Source: Cyclospora cayetanensis (taxonomy: Eukaryota > Apicomplexa > Conoidasida > Eucoccidiorida > Eimeriidae). Taken from it: a DNA stretch of 64,000 bases. The notes under the pieces were generated by a model. It saw only the letters and a list, made by a program, of their open reading frames with translations, was not told the DNA's origin and ran no database searches. Shown here in pieces: positions 35,001 to 48,500 of the stretch; the stretch's first letter is position 1, and each line of letters opens with the position of its first letter. The stretch spans positions 44,771 to 108,770 of the forward strand of contig NW_020312079.1 of NCBI RefSeq assembly GCF_002999335.1, in the 5' to 3' direction. Position numbers and translations under genes: made by a program.

Positions 35001-36083
35001 TGCAGGCACCCATTAAACAAGCTTCAGTAAGGGAATTCCCGGGATGAAACACCCTGACTTCTCACGTATTGAAAGGACGCAGAGCAGACGATTGTGGATG
35101 TGACCTGGGCCTCGAGACCCCTTGTATCAATCGCCCCTGGGGGGCCCCTTCCTTCCGAGTTTGGATAGGGGTTAAAAACAAGCTGCTGCTCTCCTTCCGT
35201 TAGGGGTGGTACAGCACGAGGCCTCAGGGGCTGCCACTGCCGCTGATGCTGATGGTGGTGCTGATGATGCTGGTGTTGCTGTGAAGCGGATGCGTCTTCT
35301 GCGAGGCTTCCGCTGCGCGAGGGGCTTGTGGGTGAGAGTGTTTCGCCCTCTTCCGTAGTTCTTGCTGCTGCTCCCGCTGCTGCCAGTGCTCCTGAGGTCC
35401 CACTTGATTCTTGCGAACCCCCTGTTATCCCTCGTGTAGCAGGATCGCTGTCCGGCGGGGACCCTCCAAGCAATAGATTTTGGGCTGTTAATGCTGCTGC
35501 TGCTCCTGCCACTTCTTGAGAGGGCTGGAAGGCGGCGGCCTTATAGATAGAAAAGAGCAAATCTGGTGGCAACGCTACATTGGCCCTTACGCGCAGGGCC
35601 CCACATAAGGCCACTGCAACCTCGTGCAACCTGAGGAGCAAATAAACACCAGGGATACAGGGCACACGATGGTGATTTATTAGCATTGACTGCTCAGTCC
35701 ACACGACGGAAATGCCTCGACGGCATTTCCAGAGAACGTGGAGGGGGAAGAGGAAGAAATAAGCTGCACCAACAAAATCAACAAAGACAGCCACAATCCC
35801 AGCAGCTGTTCCGACTGCACAAAATGCCCTACTCATCGTCTAGCAGTTGCTTGGCCACTGCCTCATAGAAGGACACCTTCAGAGGGTGTAGAGAGAGAGT
35901 AGGATCGATTGCTTTCTGCCCGTCAACCTCTTTAGGCGCCGATTCTTCGCCTGCTTGTATCGAGCCATGAGAGTCCCGCTCGGGGGCCACCCGAGGAACT
36001 CCCTCCGGGGTGACGGGTGTCACCGAGGGGCCCTTTGCTGCGTCAGCAGGGGCCCCTAGCTCTTCTTTCATACAGATGTCCAT
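32054..36083 (-). CDS. CSTF1: Cleavage stimulation factor subunit 1 (CstF-50), WD40 protein
   Basis: Exons with matching phase: 36083-35833, 35630-35066, then one ending at 34641, 34531-34443, 34172-33928, 33693-33641, 33471-33430 and 33186-33123. At least one more exon ends at the stop at 32054. The N-terminal KVSFYEAVAKQLLDDE with ALPPDLLFSIYKAA matches the CstF-50 dimerisation region. WD blades include SVVVAGALDGSVRLLPV, RICFSGSSDSTVKLFDIS, FLYAGTTHPIVRLYDLQT (cf. the family's VGTQHPTLRLYD), VASEDGSIH|LFDGVTG and FLLSSGFDGHSRIWDV. The last segment PAAFMCASGTAGFALWRP matches the final blade. CstF-50 acts in nuclear pre-mRNA 3'-end cleavage with CstF-64 and CstF-77. An Ala/Gln/His-rich insert follows the N-terminal domain. 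The junction 35066 to about 34967 and the exons between 33123 and about 32290 are unresolved. Confidence 0.85.
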
Positions 36084-39000
36084 AGGGTCCCTCCCCCGTG
36101 GCTGCTTGCCTTCTACAGCACCTCCCGTTAAGAGCCTTGATGCGATACGAAGAGGAGCCTATTTAAGCCGCGAATACAATCATGAATTTGGGTGAGCCCA
36201 CGGTGTCTGGGGTGTCCTCGTTGTGTCTGGGAACCTTCTAGCAGTGGGGGCCTCACTGATTTAGCCCAGGACTAGAGGGCCCTCAGGGTGCGCTGTTGAA
36301 GCTAGTGTTCCTTTTGTCGTTCCCTGGATTTAATATCGGAGTGACTAAGAAGCTTATTTGCTTAGAGTGGAAAAACGCGAAATGAGGTAAAACTAACGTG
36401 GCACACGATGGGGCTGTATCCGTGGGCCCCGAACACTTTACACGAACACAAGAAAGTGGTTCATTTTTCCTTTGTCCGATTTACAGAAACGTGCAAGTAT
36501 ACTTCATGATTATGGCGGATGAGGGTGTACGGTCTGGGGCTTGATACTCTCTATATGAATAAAGAAGCAAATATCTGAGGCTACGTCGGCTACATTCGGT
36601 TGAAGAGCTCGTCGAACCCAAAGCGAAGGCAGCGAGAGTTAGTAGATATGGTAGTCCAGAGAGTGGCCTCAAAACTCCAAAAGCATCTAGGTATCTCTTT
36701 CCTAACACGAACGGCATATGAACGCAAAACGCTAGAGGAACACGAACTACATGAAAACTCGATTTACCTGTATCCTGGGCAGCAGTAGAAGCCGATTTCC
36801 CCTGTTGTCTCAATAGGGGAACAGAAGAAAGTACTCGATTGTGCTTCCACTAAACCTTTCACTTCGTGTGTCTGGCACAACTTTCTAGTCCATTGATTCT
36901 CCGTGTGGCTCTCAGGAGCCCAAACTGAGGCGGCAACCACTTAGTTCTTAAAGGGCTCTTACGACTAGCACTAGGATGAAAGGTAGCTTTATCGATAGAA
37001 AAGAAGAGGGCAGCTTGAGCTGAGGTGAAGCTAGTTGAGGATTCGTGTGAGGGAAGTGCCGCTGCTTTCCGCTCGCTACGGTGCAGCTCTGTATATTTAC
37101 TTGCGTGCATCGAGAAGAGTGATATTCATAGGGGCGCATTCGCAAATCTCTCATCCCGTAGGAGACTAGATCTTGTTGTGTTAAGGGAGAGTGGGTCCAT
37201 ACGGCTTGAAGCAAGCAGCTTTACAACGTCCACAACCCCCAATAAGCAACCTCCGCTTGGGGGTACTATACACTGTATTACGCCCGCTATTTACCCTTGA
37301 ATTTAGGGATACCAAATCAGATGAGCATATAGCGGGGCATTTACAGCAGTGTGTTCCAAGAGGCGCTTTCTAAGGGGTGCATTATTGCTTGTGGCTCTTC
37401 AATAGGAGCAACACTGTAAAGCCACACTTGGGCTCTCCATAGGAAACTCCTTTTAGCCTCAAACCCAATTCAGAGCACAGTAGAAAGCTAATGAGCGGCC
37501 AAAGGATTTTTCCTTAATTTAGCGCTTGCTCGTATATTCCCTTGCTGAAGACACATTAGTAGCCCCAAAACCAAAACACGGCTTGTCAGAAAATGACAGA
37601 AGATTCTTCCCAAAGGGCTTCTCCTCCTGCTCGCTACCCCTACCCCTCAATCTCCCGGCAAGAAGGAAGATTGAAAAATAGCTAGGGTGCATGGAGAGTG
37701 CAGTAACCTCCTAACGCTCCGAACATGCACAACTAGTTCGACACTGCAGCAACGAATAGCACACAGGCAGACAGCATTGATCCTTGTTGTATCAAGCTAA
37801 ACAATTTTACTCATCAACACGCACGTCTTTTCCGCTTGGGCTACCCACAGAAATGCCGATCCTCCTCAACATTGTCAGGGAGCTCTTGGGGGTTCCCCAA
37901 AGCATTTGTCAAGTTTCCCCCTCTTAAAAGCCCTGGTGGGGTACTAAATCTTTACGAAATGCAAAGTTAGTGCTTCCTTAGGCTTAAATCCCCGGCTCCC
38001 ATCCTATATGTAAAAGGAAAGTTTTAGTTCCGACGTATGCCAATGTATTTGAGACCATACCAATTCTCATAAAAAGGCCATTGGCACATACGCTTCGTGG
38101 GAACATCTTGGTGTCGCAGACGTGAACTTTAGCCGCACACTGAAAAATCTAATCCTGCAAACCCCAATGCAAGTGCAGTCGTCTCCTCTCTCGGTGCCAC
38201 GAGCCAGTGAGAACATTGGTAGGTGTCGGAATGCACTACACGTGTGATCAAACAAGCCTTTTAGAAAAATAATTAAGGGGACTAGTGGCCAAGGTAAAAC
38301 TGTTATGGCCGCTTGTGTTCCGAATCAACCCGTGGTATTACGAAGAGTGCGCCACCTGCCCTATGGGCATGAAAGTGACTAAAAATCATATTATATATTC
38401 TTATACTTGGTAGTTGGCACCCGCTGCTTGAAGGTCCGGTACCAGGCTTATTGCCTGGCCCCAGACCATGAGGTAGATCTAGATGCCTCCGGCAGGGCCA
38501 GAGCAACTATCATTGTTGCCAAAGGTCTTCCACCACGAAGCGGTTTTTCCGCCCCCCATAACTTCAGTCGAAACATAGCCTTTAACTATTCAGCTAGGCT
38601 TTCTTTCAGGAAACACTTAGATCCAGACTCAATCAAACTAAAAAGTAATTTAGTGCTTTCCAAAAGAGGTCCTCATAGGCCAGCCCGCGCCTGTAAAAGT
38701 TCTCGACATCAGGAGAGAGGGACAGCCAAAACGCAGCGACCACTTCATCAATCTGACTTTCCTTGAAAACATGCTGAAAGAAAAATGGCCTGTGTTAATG
38801 ACATCAGACGAAGGTGCAACCCCTGGTAGGTAGGCAGAGGCGGGCCTGCGAACTGATGTGAACGCACTACCTCCACAGCTGGTGGGAGCGCATAACTTGT
38901 CAGTCTATTAAATGCTTGTGGATGCATCAAGGGGATCATACCAACCAAAAGGCATGGCAGCTGTAAGGATAAGAAAGTGCTCGGAGATTTCATTTGTCGG

Positions 39001-39150
39001 TTGGGAAAGATCTCGCTTTGCAACATCCCCATGATAGGAAACGAGCTCTCCTTGAGGCATGCTTGTTGGAAAGAGAAGCAGTTGAATGGTGGTGTATTCA
39101 TGCACAGAAAGTCGTGTGCCTGCAGGAATGACTACATTTCACGCCTACAT
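36084..39150. other. Gene-free interval
   Basis: About 3 kb without a supportable gene. Short overlapping frames (for example 36481-36813 minus and 38407-38766 plus) lack motifs and plausible starts. The first few hundred bases are the presumed promoter region of CSTF1 on the minus strand. I saw no tandem repeat or RNA gene here. Confidence 0.4.
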
Positions 39151-39152
39151 AC

Positions 39153-39443
39153 ATGCCCCAGCTCACCGGTTCTAACCTGAGATCACCTGAGCAACAAGGT
39201 TTGAGAGCAGCGAGAAGGGCGACGCAGGACAATGTATCAATGGATCAGAATATAAAGATACATGAAGCGTTGGTTGGCAAACGGCACAACGCAGAGGAAC
39301 AACTGCTGTACAAGCAGTTGTCATCCGGCTTACTTGAAGTGTCCCGTCATGAGGTCGCAGTTTGGGCAGCGGGTCAGCGAGTGAAAACTGACTTGTGGGC
39401 CGTCCACATGTGTCGGACTATTCAAGGCCTCACGAGCAAATGA
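39153..39443 (+). mobile_element. Retroelement gag-like fragment
   Basis: An open frame of 96 residues. Its core KRHNAEEQLLYKQ with VSRHEVAVWAAGQRV corresponds to HNAEEWLLHQW with VSSHAVTRWAVTQQL in another copy at about 56535-56650 (+). The Trp-rich helical pattern resembles retrotransposon gag/UBN2-type domains, but that assignment is inference. The frame lacks an ATG at its 5' end and is isolated from any pol sequence on this strand. Confidence 0.5.
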
Positions 39444-39879
39444 GCGGTAATGCTGCATGTGCCTGGAAGGGAATAGGCGATTTGACCTAGAGCCTAAGGA
39501 TGTCGGGTTGTGCCAACCCAAACCAGCCCACAGCAAAAGGTGAAAGGGGAAAGAAGGCCAGATGGAGACCGTGCTCCTGAGTAAGCTTATGAAACCCCCC
39601 AACAGCACGCCAGATTATATTCAGGGGAACTAGGTCACATATTTTGGAAATGTACCCACGGAAAAAGCCAAAGAGCTTGGATAGTGGGACTGAGCCCGGA
39701 AAAGCAGGCTGCTTGGTGAGAAAAGGACGCATACCTTAGCAGTGGAAAGGCCCCGACGCGGGCTGCGGAGCAAAGGCTAGAGCCGGAGTTGGAGACCTAC
39801 CACCGGTTGATCTTGCGCTGATGCAAAATTCTATCAATCATCAGGAACTGCCGGCACTATTTGAAGTTGGGCGTGGAGT

Positions 39880-40110
39880 GAATTTGTTATTCAGGGAGAC
39901 GGCGCAGAAGTGCAGTCTGCCTGTTTACTCGTCAGTGCAGTCCCGTTCACTCAGATTTGTTAAGGGCGACAGAGCGCAAGAATCGGCGAGGCCACGGCAG
40001 GTCTGTGCTACCTCAAATCAGAATTCGGTCTTAACGGCATGGTCCGCGACTTCTACTTTGGACCCGTGCAGCAAGCTAGAAGCTGTGGAGGATAGTGTGC
40101 CAAAAGGTGC
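39880..40110 (+). repeat. Dispersed repeat, copy of the 57.1-kb segment
   Basis: GTGCAGTCTGCCTGTTTACT, GCAGTCCCGTTCACTCAGAT, GACAGAGCGCAAGAATCGGC and GGTCTTAACGGCATGGTCCG align in order with 57155-57310. The same order of gag-like piece then this segment occurs at 56.5-57.3 kb. These are therefore parts of one element rather than independent repeats. Confidence 0.6.
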
Positions 40111-40399
40111 TAGGGAGATGTAATGTGGCCAACGCCCATTCCATCTGTGGTAAGCGGGCTAGAATTAGTACCTCAAAATGTAGCTGGACATAATATGTCT
40201 CCAGAGGGACACCTTTCATCCTAAACTCAATACAAGCGCAGGAAAATTGAATGAATCTTTTCTCAACGTATTTTTTTTTATAACCCTGACCGCTACCCTT
40301 GGGGTTGCCGACATGATTTGAGAGGAGCAACTACGGTAGCCGTAATTGCACTCTACAAATACTGGATGCATTCACAGCCAGCTACAAGCTGGCTTCTGG

Positions 40400-41370
40400 C
40401 GCGCACACACACACACAGTTGTGTTTTTTTTAATCGAGTCAACACATTTCCACCGGGAATAAAATATACAGACAAACCAGGTGACGGGTTACCTTCTGAT
40501 TCGTACGCAAATGTAACTAGTTTAGCAGAAAGTGATTGTGTGTAACTCGTAGCGTCCTACGTTTTCCGTCATGCCCATTTCAAACAAGTCCTAATGCCCC
40601 CTACCTCTGGGTCGAGACCAGCTGCATGCAGGGTACACCAAGAGTTCCTGCACTATCGCCACTCTCCCGGCAGGCAGAAACTATAAAACAGTGCAGATGA
40701 AAAAGGGGAAGCGTGCAACAACGGGCAAACAGATATCGACGAGAAGAGCGGCACACGCACTAAACAACAACTGAAGATCGAATTAACACGACCGCGGCGG
40801 AGCCATGGCATGCTGTCGCCGAAGCTCTAAAGTGTGTGAATCTCCTGCAAGAGAAAACAAAGACAAATATAGAGCCTAGAGTGAATCAAACACATTCTAG
40901 TTCAGCGTGGCCTGCACGCCTTCGGAGCGGTGTGTGCGTGCTAATGCAGCTAGTGAATGCAGCATTGCCGACCTCACAGCCCCCGAAGATGCATTAGGAA
41001 GAATTTGGGAACAGCACACCAGTGAGTGCCTGCTCATAAGCTCCGAAAATAGATAACACTGTTTTTGTGCACGCAATATCCGTGGATGGGTGTAGCCATT
41101 TCAGGCAGAGCATGCGCTAGGGGAGAGCAGTTACCAAGGAAAACAAGAAATACACTTTATGACAACTAGTTTTGCTAGCTGAACAGAGCCGCAAACTTTC
41201 CAGCAGGCAACGAAGCCCCAAACTGATCCTACACAAACCTTTGAGGTGGCGCTTTTTACCCTATTTCACTATAGGCTCCCGTTTAGTGTGGCCTCGGCGC
41301 TCTCTGGTTGAAGACAACAGCCTGCAGATTTTTCTGGATCCTCCAACTCCAGACGAAGATCTTGCATGCA
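40400..41370 (+). repeat. 1-kb dispersed repeat, copy A
   Basis: It begins near a short CA microsatellite (about 40402-40416) and ends near TGGATCCTCCAACTCCAGAC. It matches 51905-52900 along its length. GGGTACACCAAGAGTTCCTG, GTGCAACAACGGGCAA, ACGACCGCGGCGGAGCCATG and AACTTTCCAGCAGGCAACGA are shared nearly exactly. No long frame is shared. A shorter relative lies at 62800-63145. Confidence 0.8.
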
Positions 41371-42507
41371 CAGAAAAAACCTTGAGTAAATCGGAAGGTT
41401 TTGAAATATTAGAGCAAATAAATATAAGATGTCAAATACTCCTAGCCACCTCACCGCAGAGGTTCAAGCCATCCTTAATTTTTTTGATGGACAACAGAAT
41501 ACAGCGGCGTGTAACTGGAAATGAGGGGAAAGAAGTGCCGGGTCAAGGAACACTTCAACACTTTCCATTTTACTAGTACTTACGAATCAGCAAAGGATTT
41601 ACCGATTGGCCTTTCTGTTCGTACATCTTGCTTGTTGCATGGTAGAATTAGCTCAACACGTCGAAAATCAATGCTGTATACCTGTCTGCCAGATGCTACG
41701 TGCAAATAAGTGTTAATGCTCAGAGTGCCTGTATGGTACTACAATGTGCATCCAAATCACCTTTTTCTCCCCTAATGCTGAATATCTGAAAAGTGAGAAC
41801 AGATATGGTGGAGGGGTCTCTTTATAGACTAAGCATTTGAAACTAAAAGGCTGTGAAAATGGGTTTGGGGCCAATATAGTGTTTCCCTATGGAAAGTCAA
41901 GAGCGCAACAGGCGCCTGCAACTGCCTAGAGTCCGATACACGGGTATCGGATCTCACTATAAGATCTAAGTGAGCTTCCGTGCGGTGCATAGTCTTGTTC
42001 GTATTCGCCGCAATGTGAGAACACGAAGGAGGAGGGCAGGTGAACACGTCGAAGGACGGACATGCCGGTGCATATTGGGTGATCAAAATGGAGGAAAAAG
42101 AGAAGGAGGGTAAGGAAGAATCTGTGAAGGAAGGGGAGAAAATGCAAGGGAAGCAAAACGAAGCAGTACCGATACATTAAAAAGGAAAAAGTTAATGTGA
42201 GGCGGATCGATGTTGCTTAGGTGGGTGCGAAGTCAACCCACCAGAGATCTGATGTAGCGACGAGTTATTACTACGCTGTATATCGTGTTTAATGAACATA
42301 CAGAGGGCCAGGCTGGCCGCAAGCTAAAGCTGTGAAGAGCTACTGTATTCTTTGCTGCTAGTTCATCGTTTGTCTTTTCCTTTTGACGATGATGACGAAC
42401 CGTCTCTGCCTCCCTGGAAACACCTGAGTGCTTCTCTCTCTTCGCGTCTCTCCTCTTTTTGTCTCTTTTTTTCAATGCCCTCCCTGAAGCATTCCACTTC
42501 TCTCTTC
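41371..42507. other. Intergenic, 3' flank of the hydrolase gene
   Basis: Nothing supportable beyond weak frames on both strands. The purine-rich stretch at 42060-42190 (plus strand) gives apparent minus frames rich in Phe and Leu without motifs. Confidence 0.4.
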
Positions 42508-45500
42508 TCACTTGGTTTCCAGGACAGGAAGTGACAGAATGGCGGAAGAAGTAACGACCTTCCATGTGCTGGGTAGCCTCACGTCGGTGTTGACGCCAAA
42601 GCTGAAGTTGTCGTTGTCACTTCCAGTCAAAACCAAGCGAATCGCGTGACCCGCATTGAACGTCCAGCTGTGTGGCTCAAAGTTCAGCGATACGGCAACA
42701 GACTCGCCACCCTCTGCAGTAACAAACCATCCCACAAATGCTGGACAATGAAGGGAATGAGGCTGGGTTTTCAAGTGAAACGGCTGAGGACGGCAAATAA
42801 GAAAAATAAGCGCATAGAATGCGGCGACGCAAATGTGACGGAGATGTAGAAGTGACGTGATCATGCGCCCAAAAGATTGAAACATGCATGCGAAGTTTGG
42901 CGAAGGCGAAGAGAGAGAGGTCGCGAAAAGTGAAGAGCTCAGGGTAACTTCAAAAAAGACAAGGGAGCCTTTCCAAGATGCAAGACACTGCACACCCAAA
43001 AAACCGAGAGAGAGGTGTACTCTAGCCAGAACTGCAGAAACATATGCCGTTCTCTTGTTTGCCTGGGTGGACCTTCCAGCGCACAGACACACGGATTCTT
43101 CAGATCGGACAAACAACTAGAAAAACTGTGTTACGCAGCACGCAAATCTGTGGCTTGGCCTACCGTCTAATGGCTTGTGATCTTGCCTAGAAAAAGACCT
43201 CGACACTCTTCCGTAGGCTCCAACGGGCAAATTTGCGGACGCCTCAGAAGGACGGTTTGACGCCATCAGCTGAAGGCACAGAGAAAAGGCGGCAGCAGCT
43301 AGCGGTACTTACTACAGCGCCGCTCGTCCTTTTTGCGAAGCTCTCGTCTCAGTGTTACACAAGGAAGAGCGATCGGAGAGCACTAAACGGATGGGAAGGA
43401 GCAAGCATGCGAAAATGGAATACAAGCTTTTACGAGCGCCCTGTAGCCCCCTTGGGCTGGAGCCAATAGTGGAAAGGGAAGGTCGTTGAAGAGTCCAAAA
43501 AAAGTACCTGTCCTTCGGTAATATAGTGTGAATATCCCACTGCAACGTCTACGTCTTCTAAGTAGGCGAATAAAGTCAGATCGTTGCAGTTTTCTGCATA
43601 TATCGTTAGGCTTAAAAAGGCACTGCCGACCATCTCAATCGGCTCCAACAAGGGGTCCGTCACGAAGGAGAGAGGACGTGCCAGGAGTTGATCCAGAGAA
43701 TAAGGAGACAAGGAAAAATGCTGTGGATGTCCTTGGTCAGGGCTAATAGTAAGGGGGAACTCAGGGCGCCTTTTCATTGGAAAGAGACGGTTTCCATAAT
43801 GCACAGGCATTCGAAAAGGATGCTGCCCAATGATCCACCGAGAATACTCTCCAGACGAAAAGAGATACTCCACCGTGTATTCTATCGCAACACTTTGTTC
43901 GCGCTTCTTTTCCACCTGTTTTGACCACACCGACAACAACAGGCTTCCGTTTAGCAGCGTGAGCAAACTGCATAAAACCGTTGCGCTGACCCACTACCAG
44001 TCGTGCGCTCGCCGTGGGCCACACTACAGAAAATGTGTTAGGCGAAGACTGCACTCAAAGATATCTTCACTCCTTGGCCGCATCGCTTACAGCTAGTGCA
44101 GACGGCGTGCTATCTTTTGCTTTCTTCGGAAGCTGCAAAAAATAGGCATTTTTGTCTCTGCTGAAAAGCTCCCGCAATTCGCTGGCAGGATTTGTGTGTC
44201 CGTAAGAAGAGACGGCAGCAATAAGCGCAGCGAGCAAACGAGGTAACCATGAACGTGGCGTTGCTGCTTTGAGGCCTCCAGCTCTTCGAGTATCCTGCTC
44301 TTGTTTCTCTTGCTTCTCCTGGCGCTGCAAGTGCCTTGCTTCTAGGGTACTGACATCGCCGATCTGCAGAGTTTCTTCCTGCATCGCTGCCTCTTCGTAC
44401 AGTCGCAGCATATTTCCATAAAGCCGCACGCGCTGGATGATGTCGTGTAATACATGCTCAAGGCCACTGGAGAAGTGGAGATGCGGGTCAAACAGATGAG
44501 CACCAAATTCAGGAGCAAGCGATGCGGAAGATCTGCCAGCACCTGAGATAGACACGGGTCAAATTTACACGACGAAAAATGGCGTGGGCTTGTGTATACC
44601 CATATATACAGCCTATCAACCTTTAAGTTCCTTAAGGAAAGTCCTTGGTACTCAATGCACCGTACGGCCACTCTCCCACCCAGCATGTTGCAATATTCCT
44701 CTTCTAGAGTGCAGCCGCCCTTCTACGTACAGTCCTCAGAAAACACAGAGTGCACAATGCCATTACGAAATCACCTTTCGAAGCGGTGGAGTGGCTTTTA
44801 ATGGGGTTATTGGTGAACTGCAGATCAAGACGCTGCATGGTGTTTCCGGGTGGAAAAGTCTCAGCTGCACGCCACTCTCCACTGCCCGTCTGCATCGCAC
44901 CACGTGGGGAAAGGAATGTTCAGGAGAGGCTAAGAGTAAGGAGTATGCAAACCGATTACGATGACACGGCTTACAACGCTCAGCGAATACTGTGAAATGG
45001 GCGTTTGAAGGAATGCGTTGAGATTTTACTTTTGGCCATAAAATCTTTAACTTCACTGCGTGTGGGTGCAGATGTATCTAGTGTACCTGCCAATAGTGGA
45101 CGGGGGCCTCTTCCCAAATGCCTCCCCAGCATTTGTTCTTCAGCCGACAGTCGAAAAACCGCAGGACAGTAGCATACAAGTTTGTCTCAAAACAGGAAAA
45201 GTTTCCTCCAAAAGGGTCGCAGCTTCTTCTTCCCCCATGATTCCAATTACCCAAAATTAGCTGCGGACTACGCATTCAAAGAAGCACAAAATTCACTGGA
45301 TAAGGAGTTAGAAAAGGAACAGATGACTCCCCGAGAAAACACAAGGTGCCTTAAAGTATGTCTGGGGCCATGAGTATGCTAGTTTTCTCTCTTTCCTGCC
45401 TTCATTACCTTTGGTGAATCTATGAACAATGTGTGCAGGCTGAGAAGGCTTATAGCTACCGCAATTTCCTCTATTTTCTCCCTTTAAAAATCCGGCTAAA

Positions 45501-48500
45501 AGGGCTTGCCGTAAGGGCTTCTATATTTATTCGTCTTACTGGCTCTTTGGTGCTTTTCGCTGCATATATGAAAACAATCGGATAGCACCTCGCGCAGTTG
45601 CAGAGTCACAGAAGCCCCCAACAGTGAGCACACTGACCTGAATGCCAAGCAAACAAAACACATGCGTGCCATCCATAGGAAAGTACAAATATCTATGCCA
45701 ATTGAGCGGTTTTCATAGTTGTTCCGACCGCCTTTGTGAGAGCGATACGGATTACACATAGTATGATATTCACAAATATAGGCACTCAACATTATTGCAT
45801 GCCTCCACTTAAGAGCGCAAAACGAGAGCTTGCTTGGTCGGTCAGATCTACATGGCGCCGCATATTTACGCAAGAAGAACATCTGACATGTTGTCGATTT
45901 AGAAGAGCAAGAATTAATAACCATAGGTGAGTTTCTTACATTGTTGTACGCGAGCTTTCGCATTATTTCCTTTGTAATTCCAAAAGAAGTTGCTTTAGCC
46001 TCCAGTTCCTCCGTGAACTGCACCTTGTCATCGTAAAATCGAAGTGCACTTACAGCATCGGTCATCTTCCAGTTGCGATGGTGAGCTCTAATGGCATTGG
46101 GTAGCTCTGCCTCGTGCCCTAAAACCCCGCTGATGCCCCCAAACGAAAACGCAAACTGCAGCAAGTCCGTATGCACACGCGCAAGGGATAAGTTGGAGTC
46201 AATTAGAGCAAATAACTTGTTTAAAACAGTGAAAGTACGTTGAAATCGCAGACAATCATTCTAGAGCCAGATGGCGCTAACTCGTGCGAGTACAGACCCT
46301 GAAACATGTGCTTGCCACCTCGTGCAGCGATGAGAGCAAAATGTGACGATGCAGCCATAGTAAACCCTGAATTCCCTTTTCATATATTAGCCCCTTCTTC
46401 TGCCCTATTTCTAGCACCTCCTCCCTCTTCCTTTCTGAACTCACTCCTAGGAGAACATGAAAAGGAAAGTGCAGTGGACTCTTCATCATGTGCCTCCATG
46501 GTGTTCCGTGGCGCTCAAAGTCGCTCGTAAGGCCGGTGTAATCATTCAAGAAGGAATGGCACATCATCCCGCCAGGTGCCACAAGTTCCCCTAAAACATC
46601 CATTGGGGTGAAAAGAGAAATAACAGCGTCTACGCCTCCACCTGCCGCCATGGACAATCCGAGCATTCCATCGTATGACAAACCGCCGCCCCCAACTTTC
46701 CCATTCGAGAACCACTCACGCTTGGCCCACTTTACCAGCTGTGCGGAATCTTGCAGCTCCTCAAAGCCAAGATCGACTGACCGAAACCCAAAGGAAGCCC
46801 CTGGATCAAACATGCACCAAGGTATTCACATGAGGTTATTTTCTGTGCCGGTGATTATGCTGCTGAAGGCCTTAATTTGGGGAGGCAGTTGTGCAGCACA
46901 AACACTGGGAAGACTGGGATTCGCAGTTCCTTTCAAGAACGAGAAATTCTAGTGATGATTCAAGGAATCAGAAAGTGGAAACAGACACGGAATGGAAGGT
47001 GTGTAGAGCGTGCTGATGAGATGATGGGCTCTAAATAGCCTTTAGCAATTTGGGCTGTGTGTTTAGAGTTTAGCTTCAGGCCTATATAATCCGTGCCTGA
47101 TCCCCTCGTATCAACGACCACGACCGCGTATCCATTAGAAACAAGCAACTGCTGCGTCTGCCAGCTCCAAATGTTTAGGGAGGCGCCTCTAGGATGATTC
47201 CAAATGGAAAGGAGAGTGAAGGGCCAGTAGTGTTCGGATCTTCTGTTGTATCTCGTAATCTCAAGATATACCGGAACCCTTTGAACGGTCTGTAACAATT
47301 TTGCCTCATCCTCCAACAGCTTTTGAATTACATTTTCTAAAAAAGGTATTAATCGCACGGTCCTGCGGTAGTCCTCAGTGTCCTGCTCCTCTGCTTGTGC
47401 CTTCGCTCTTGCTGCAGCTGCCGCGGTCTGTAGAACGTGCAATCTGTGTTGCAACAAGGCCCAAGCCCTTGCCGATCCGGCAAGGGAAAAGGGAAGGTGT
47501 ACATCTGCGGCGAGTTGTACCCCATCCCTCATTAATACGTATTGCGAATACAGCAGCGGCGGTTTGGAGGCCAGGTGGGAGGCATCTGCTTCAGTCATGT
47601 GCCCTAGGTCCCGTTGCAGTCCAAAATCAACCCAATGGTGGTCCTGCAAAAATATACAAAATAGCAAATGAATACGTAGACAGAAGAGGAGACAGGTGTA
47701 GAGTCAAAACAACGGCAGACACAGCTGAACACGCGCTATAACGTTCGTAAGGAGACGTCGCCAGTGAGAGACGGAGAGCGCATGAAGGAAAAGGAAATCA
47801 TGTGATAATGCGTGTTTAACATTAACAAAAATGGTAGAGAGGATGGATGAGGTGGTTTAAAGCTAGGCTTACAGTGGAATTGCACGACGGAACGCCTTGT
47901 AAGTTGAAGGACGCGAAGGTCATAACGACCGCAAAAAGCGACGACATTAGCAAGAGCACTTTCTTGTTTAGATAGTGTCGGATTGCCTTGACCTGAAAAA
48001 GCGGAGAAGACGCTAGTTTAGGGGCAGAGAAGAGAATAGCAAGCGGCAGCAGATGGAAGGAAGAGAGGCTGAGCGGTCTAAATGCCACATTGCATGAGGG
48101 ATCGGAAAACGGTGAACGTGGCACATTTACACCTATGGAAACCAGTGAAAAAGGTGATTTGTGCGTTTGATGTTGTATAGACCCACCTGCAGGTATTGCC
48201 CCCATGTGTCTAAAGCAAACCCTAATACTAAGACAAGCAAAAGGACTGGCTTATTTCGTCGGTCAGTTTCAACTGCTTCCATAGCCTCTTTGAGTTCTTC
48301 GAAACGAAAATCACCTAGATGCAAATGCTCAAGAGCGACATTTGTTGCTGTCTCATGGCCCCAAAGTCCTCCAGGTTTCGTTAGGGCTGCCAGATAGATA
48401 TCAGGGAAGCCGATGGCTTTTAAAGTCCATCCCCCAAAGAAGAAGCTGGTAACTTGAACAACCGTGAGGGCTAAGCACACCCCAGCAATTAGATGGGCGC

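Noticed and set aside
44342..44686. Minus and plus frames between 44.3 and 45.06 kb other than the modelled exons
   Set aside because: They are alternative frames of hydrolase exons 44889-44775 and 44542-44071, which have the family motifs and correct phase.
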